A stretch of 13,183 nt of DNA, from the NCBI GenBank assembly GCA_902774655.1, contig CACYJD010000077.1, positions 1 through 13,183 on the forward strand. The letters run 5' to 3'. The notes below the pieces were generated by a model. It saw nothing but the letters and a program-made list of their open reading frames with translations. It had not been told where the DNA came from and searched no databases. The translations under genes were made by a program, and so were the position numbers. This document shows positions 11,384 to 13,183 of this stretch, one piece after another. The stretch's first letter is position 1, and each line of letters opens with the position of its first letter. This DNA is from an uncultured Erysipelotrichaceae bacterium (GTDB lineage Bacteria; Bacillota_I; Bacilli_A; RFN20; CAG-826).

Positions 11384-12955
11384 TTAATCGTCACTTCCTA
11401 AAGCTTCTAAACCTTTAGCGTTAGTACCTGTATCTTGTGCTCTTGGAGCTTTAACAAAGAAGAAGACAACGCCAGCGCAAGCCATTAAGATTGCACTATA
11501 GATTGGCATTGCTTGCCAGCTTGTAAATCTAAAGATAAATCCAATTGCGATAGGTGTAACAGATTGAGCCATCATACTTGCAGCGTAATATAATGCTGTA
11601 AATTTACCAAGTTTATCACCAGTACAATAGTCTGTAACAAGTGGGAATGAGCAAATATGAATTAAGCTTGAGCCTAAACCAATCATTGGTAAAAGAATAA
11701 AGAAGATCCAAGGTAATGATGCTGAGAAATAATCAGCGGCTGTAGGAGCGTCTGGCAATTTAACTTGTGGTACAAGTGAATAACCGACATAGCAAAGTGT
11801 AACAACACAAATACCGATAAATATTGTCCATTTACGACCAATCTTATCTGCTAACTTACCAGCAATTAAGAAGCCTGCAACTGAAGCAGCACCACTAATT
11901 ACTGTCATAACAGCACCGCCGGCAGATGAAGTATTAAGCCAGAACATAACGTAGTTGGTTTGGAATGTTTCAACTGCGTTTAATGACATAAACCAGAAGA
12001 CTTCAGCAATAAGAATTAAAGCTAAATTTCTGAAGTTTGTCTTGGAAAGCTTTGCGTTTGTAGTAACTTGTTCTGCTGATTCACCATAAGCTTCGGCTTC
12101 TTTAAGTTCTGCATCTAACTTAGCGTGTAATTCGTTTTCTTTAACTTTTCTTAATAATAGGAATAAAGAAAGAAGTAAAACGATTGAACCAACAATAAAT
12201 GGGATTTCGAGCATCCATAAGGATTTAGCTGATCCATCAATATAACTTGTTGTTGCAATTACAATCGCAAAAACGCTACCAATAGCACCACCAACATAGC
12301 CAACGATATTAATAATACCATTTGCTCTACTACGTAATGGTTTTGGTGTTAAGTCAGGCATTAAAGCAACAGCAGGTGAACGATATGTCATCATAGCAAC
12401 AATGATAACAACCATTGTGGCAATGATACCAACGATAGCACCAACTATGCTTGTTGCAGAATCAGACATACCCATATTGAAGAAGAATGGGATGAATGGT
12501 AAAGCGATCGCGGTAATAATTGATCCAACAATAATATAAGGCATACGTTTACCGAGTTTTGTATGTGTTTTATCGGATAAATTACCAAAAATAGGCATAA
12601 TGAATAAAGCAGCAATGTTATCCAAAGCCATAATAATACCTACTTTCCATTGAACAGATAAGTAGTTATCATTGCCTAATCCACCATAAACAAGAATGTT
12701 TTTCATGTTTAAAATGGCATCTTTAGCTTCTAAAGTGCCAGCAGCGACTGCTTGGTCCATTGCATCTCTAGCAGCAGCAACTGCTTCTGGGAAATCGTGT
12801 TTCACAAATAAAAAGCTCAACATTGGTGAACAATATGAGTTATATAATTGCCAAACTAAGAGGATTCCAAAAAATGCTAACCCAATCCAAATTGTTCTTT
12901 TAACATCCAATTTAAATTTCTTTGGTTGGGAAGCAACTGTTGAAGTATTTTCCAT
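11384..12955 (-). CDS. MFS transporter, sugar/glycoside symporter-like
   Basis: A 523-residue integral membrane protein with about 12 helices. The loop after helix 2 carries GNLSDKTHTKLGKRMPY (124-140), preceded by D112 in ALDNIAALF; this is the motif A form seen in sucrose/maltose-type (SLC45-like) and glycoside symporters. A second, weaker copy, AGKLADKIGRKWT, follows helix 8, as expected of the two-fold MFS repeat. An extra charged loop of about 50 residues (51-100) between helices 1 and 2 is longer than usual. The central loop is rich in Glu/Lys (about 268-305). The site AAGGAGA lies about 10 nt before the ATG at 12955. It leads an operon with the phosphodiesterase. The substrate is not determined: alpha-galactosides would suit the nearby GH36 enzyme, glycerophosphodiesters the operon partner. 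Confidence 0.88.
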   Translation of the reverse strand: MENTSTVASQPKKFKLDVKRTIWIGLAFFGILLVWQLYNSYCSPMLSFLFVKHDFPEAVAAARDAMDQAVAAGTLEAKDAILNMKNILVYGGLGNDNYLSVQWKVGIIMALDNIAALFIMPIFGNLSDKTHTKLGKRMPYIIVGSIITAIALPFIPFFFNMGMSDSATSIVGAIVGIIATMVVIIVAMMTYRSPAVALMPDLTPKPLRSRANGIINIVGYVGGAIGSVFAIVIATTSYIDGSAKSLWMLEIPFIVGSIVLLLSLFLLLRKVKENELHAKLDAELKEAEAYGESAEQVTTNAKLSKTNFRNLALILIAEVFWFMSLNAVETFQTNYVMFWLNTSSAGGAVMTVISGAASVAGFLIAGKLADKIGRKWTIFIGICVVTLCYVGYSLVPQVKLPDAPTAADYFSASLPWIFFILLPMIGLGSSLIHICSFPLVTDYCTGDKLGKFTALYYAASMMAQSVTPIAIGFIFRFTSWQAMPIYSAILMACAGVVFFFVKAPRAQDTGTNAKGLEALGSDD

Positions 12956-13023
12956 AGAAATAAAATTCTCCTTTAGAATAATTATCTTTATTTTGAGTTC
13001 GTTATTCTACTACTTTTTAAAAT

Positions 13024-13033
13024 ATTATATAAT
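13024..13033. promoter_or_regulatory. Palindromic bidirectional -10 (ATTATATAAT)
   Basis: The 10-bp palindrome reads TATAAT on both strands (13029-13024 minus, 13028-13033 plus), facing the transporter operon and the HAD gene. The plus -10 ends 10 nt before the HAD ATG, giving a leader of only about 3 nt. For the transporter a nearer minus -10, TAGAAT at 13009-13004, is an alternative. No good -35 is visible on either side. Confidence 0.5.
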
Positions 13034-13043
13034 TTAAACCGTT

Positions 13044-13183
13044 ATGAGAGATTACTTTGAAAAAGATGCAAACAAATTGATAGAAAAGAAATTATTTCTT
13101 TTAGATATGGACGGAACCATTTATAACGATGAGACTATCTTTGATGGAACACTAGATTTCCTTGATTACGTCAAATCTATTGG
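13044..13183 (+). CDS. HAD-superfamily phosphatase, NagD/IIA-like, partial
   Basis: The first 46 codons of a gene that runs off the right edge. After MRDYFEKDANKLIEKK comes the canonical motif I LFLLDMDGTIY (D21 nucleophile, D23 acid/base), then a region beginning DETIFDGTLDFLDYVKSIG that resembles the start of HAD-IIA proteins (NagD, AraL, glycerol-3-phosphate phosphatases). The remaining motifs are outside the window, so the subfamily is tentative. The ATG at 13044 has no Shine-Dalgarno site and lies 10 nt after a TATAAT, so the leader must be nearly absent. It is divergent from the transporter-GDPD operon and shares its promoter region. Confidence 0.75.
   Translation, partial: MRDYFEKDANKLIEKKLFLLDMDGTIYNDETIFDGTLDFLDYVKSI

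Overview
This is an AT-rich 13.2-kb chromosomal segment, most likely from a low-GC Bacillota. The genes are compact, Shine-Dalgarno sites are of the Bacillus type (AAGGAGG before the ABC ATPase), all four tRNAs encode their CCA end, and there is a YtrA-like GntR/ABC operon. TGG is used for Trp and TGA as a stop (8101-8103), which argues against the Mycoplasma/Spiroplasma code. A gut Bacilli, Erysipelotrichales or RF39/Acholeplasma-like lineage would fit, but that is inference only.

Layout. 1-2007 (minus): a GntR/YtrA regulator, an ABC ATPase and an ABC permease that runs off the left edge, driven by a very good promoter covered with 9-bp tandem repeats. 2044-2163 (minus): tRNA-Leu(CAA) with terminator. 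2239-2843 (minus): a small membrane protein with terminator. 2876-4389 (plus): a cytosolic GH36 alpha-galactosidase. 4404-4431: a terminator shared by the converging units. 4430-6585 (minus): a mixed unit of MutT-like Nudix hydrolase, membrane-anchored alpha/beta hydrolase, tRNA-Leu(CAG) and a DUF5662-like gene whose 5' end is frame-broken at a T8 run. 6621-6746 (plus): tRNA-Ala(GGC) with terminator. 6808-8945 (plus): a lipoprotein and a Cof-type HAD phosphatase, translationally coupled. 8957-9033 (minus): tRNA-Arg(CCT). 9106-10608: a complete IS3-family (IS150-group) element. 10621-12955 (minus): an MFS sugar-type transporter and a glycerophosphodiester phosphodiesterase whose 3' end is frameshifted by a 31-bp tandem duplication. 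13044-13183 (plus): the start of a second HAD phosphatase, divergent from the transporter.

The most interesting signals are regulatory or mutational. Three independent genes (GntR regulator, small membrane protein, lipoprotein) have a -10 hexamer exactly 6 nt before the start codon and no Shine-Dalgarno site, a pattern predicting leaderless mRNAs in an organism that otherwise uses Shine-Dalgarno sites. The GntR promoter carries four 9-bp direct repeats plus a dyad across the -10. The IS is bracketed by two exact short tandem duplications (28 bp and 31 bp); the second has rewritten the C-terminus of the neighbouring enzyme. The DUF5662-like gene sits directly behind a tRNA and appears to need both a non-standard start and a frame correction.

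No CRISPR array, phage module or recognisable defence system is visible. No gene-free stretch exceeds 300 bases.
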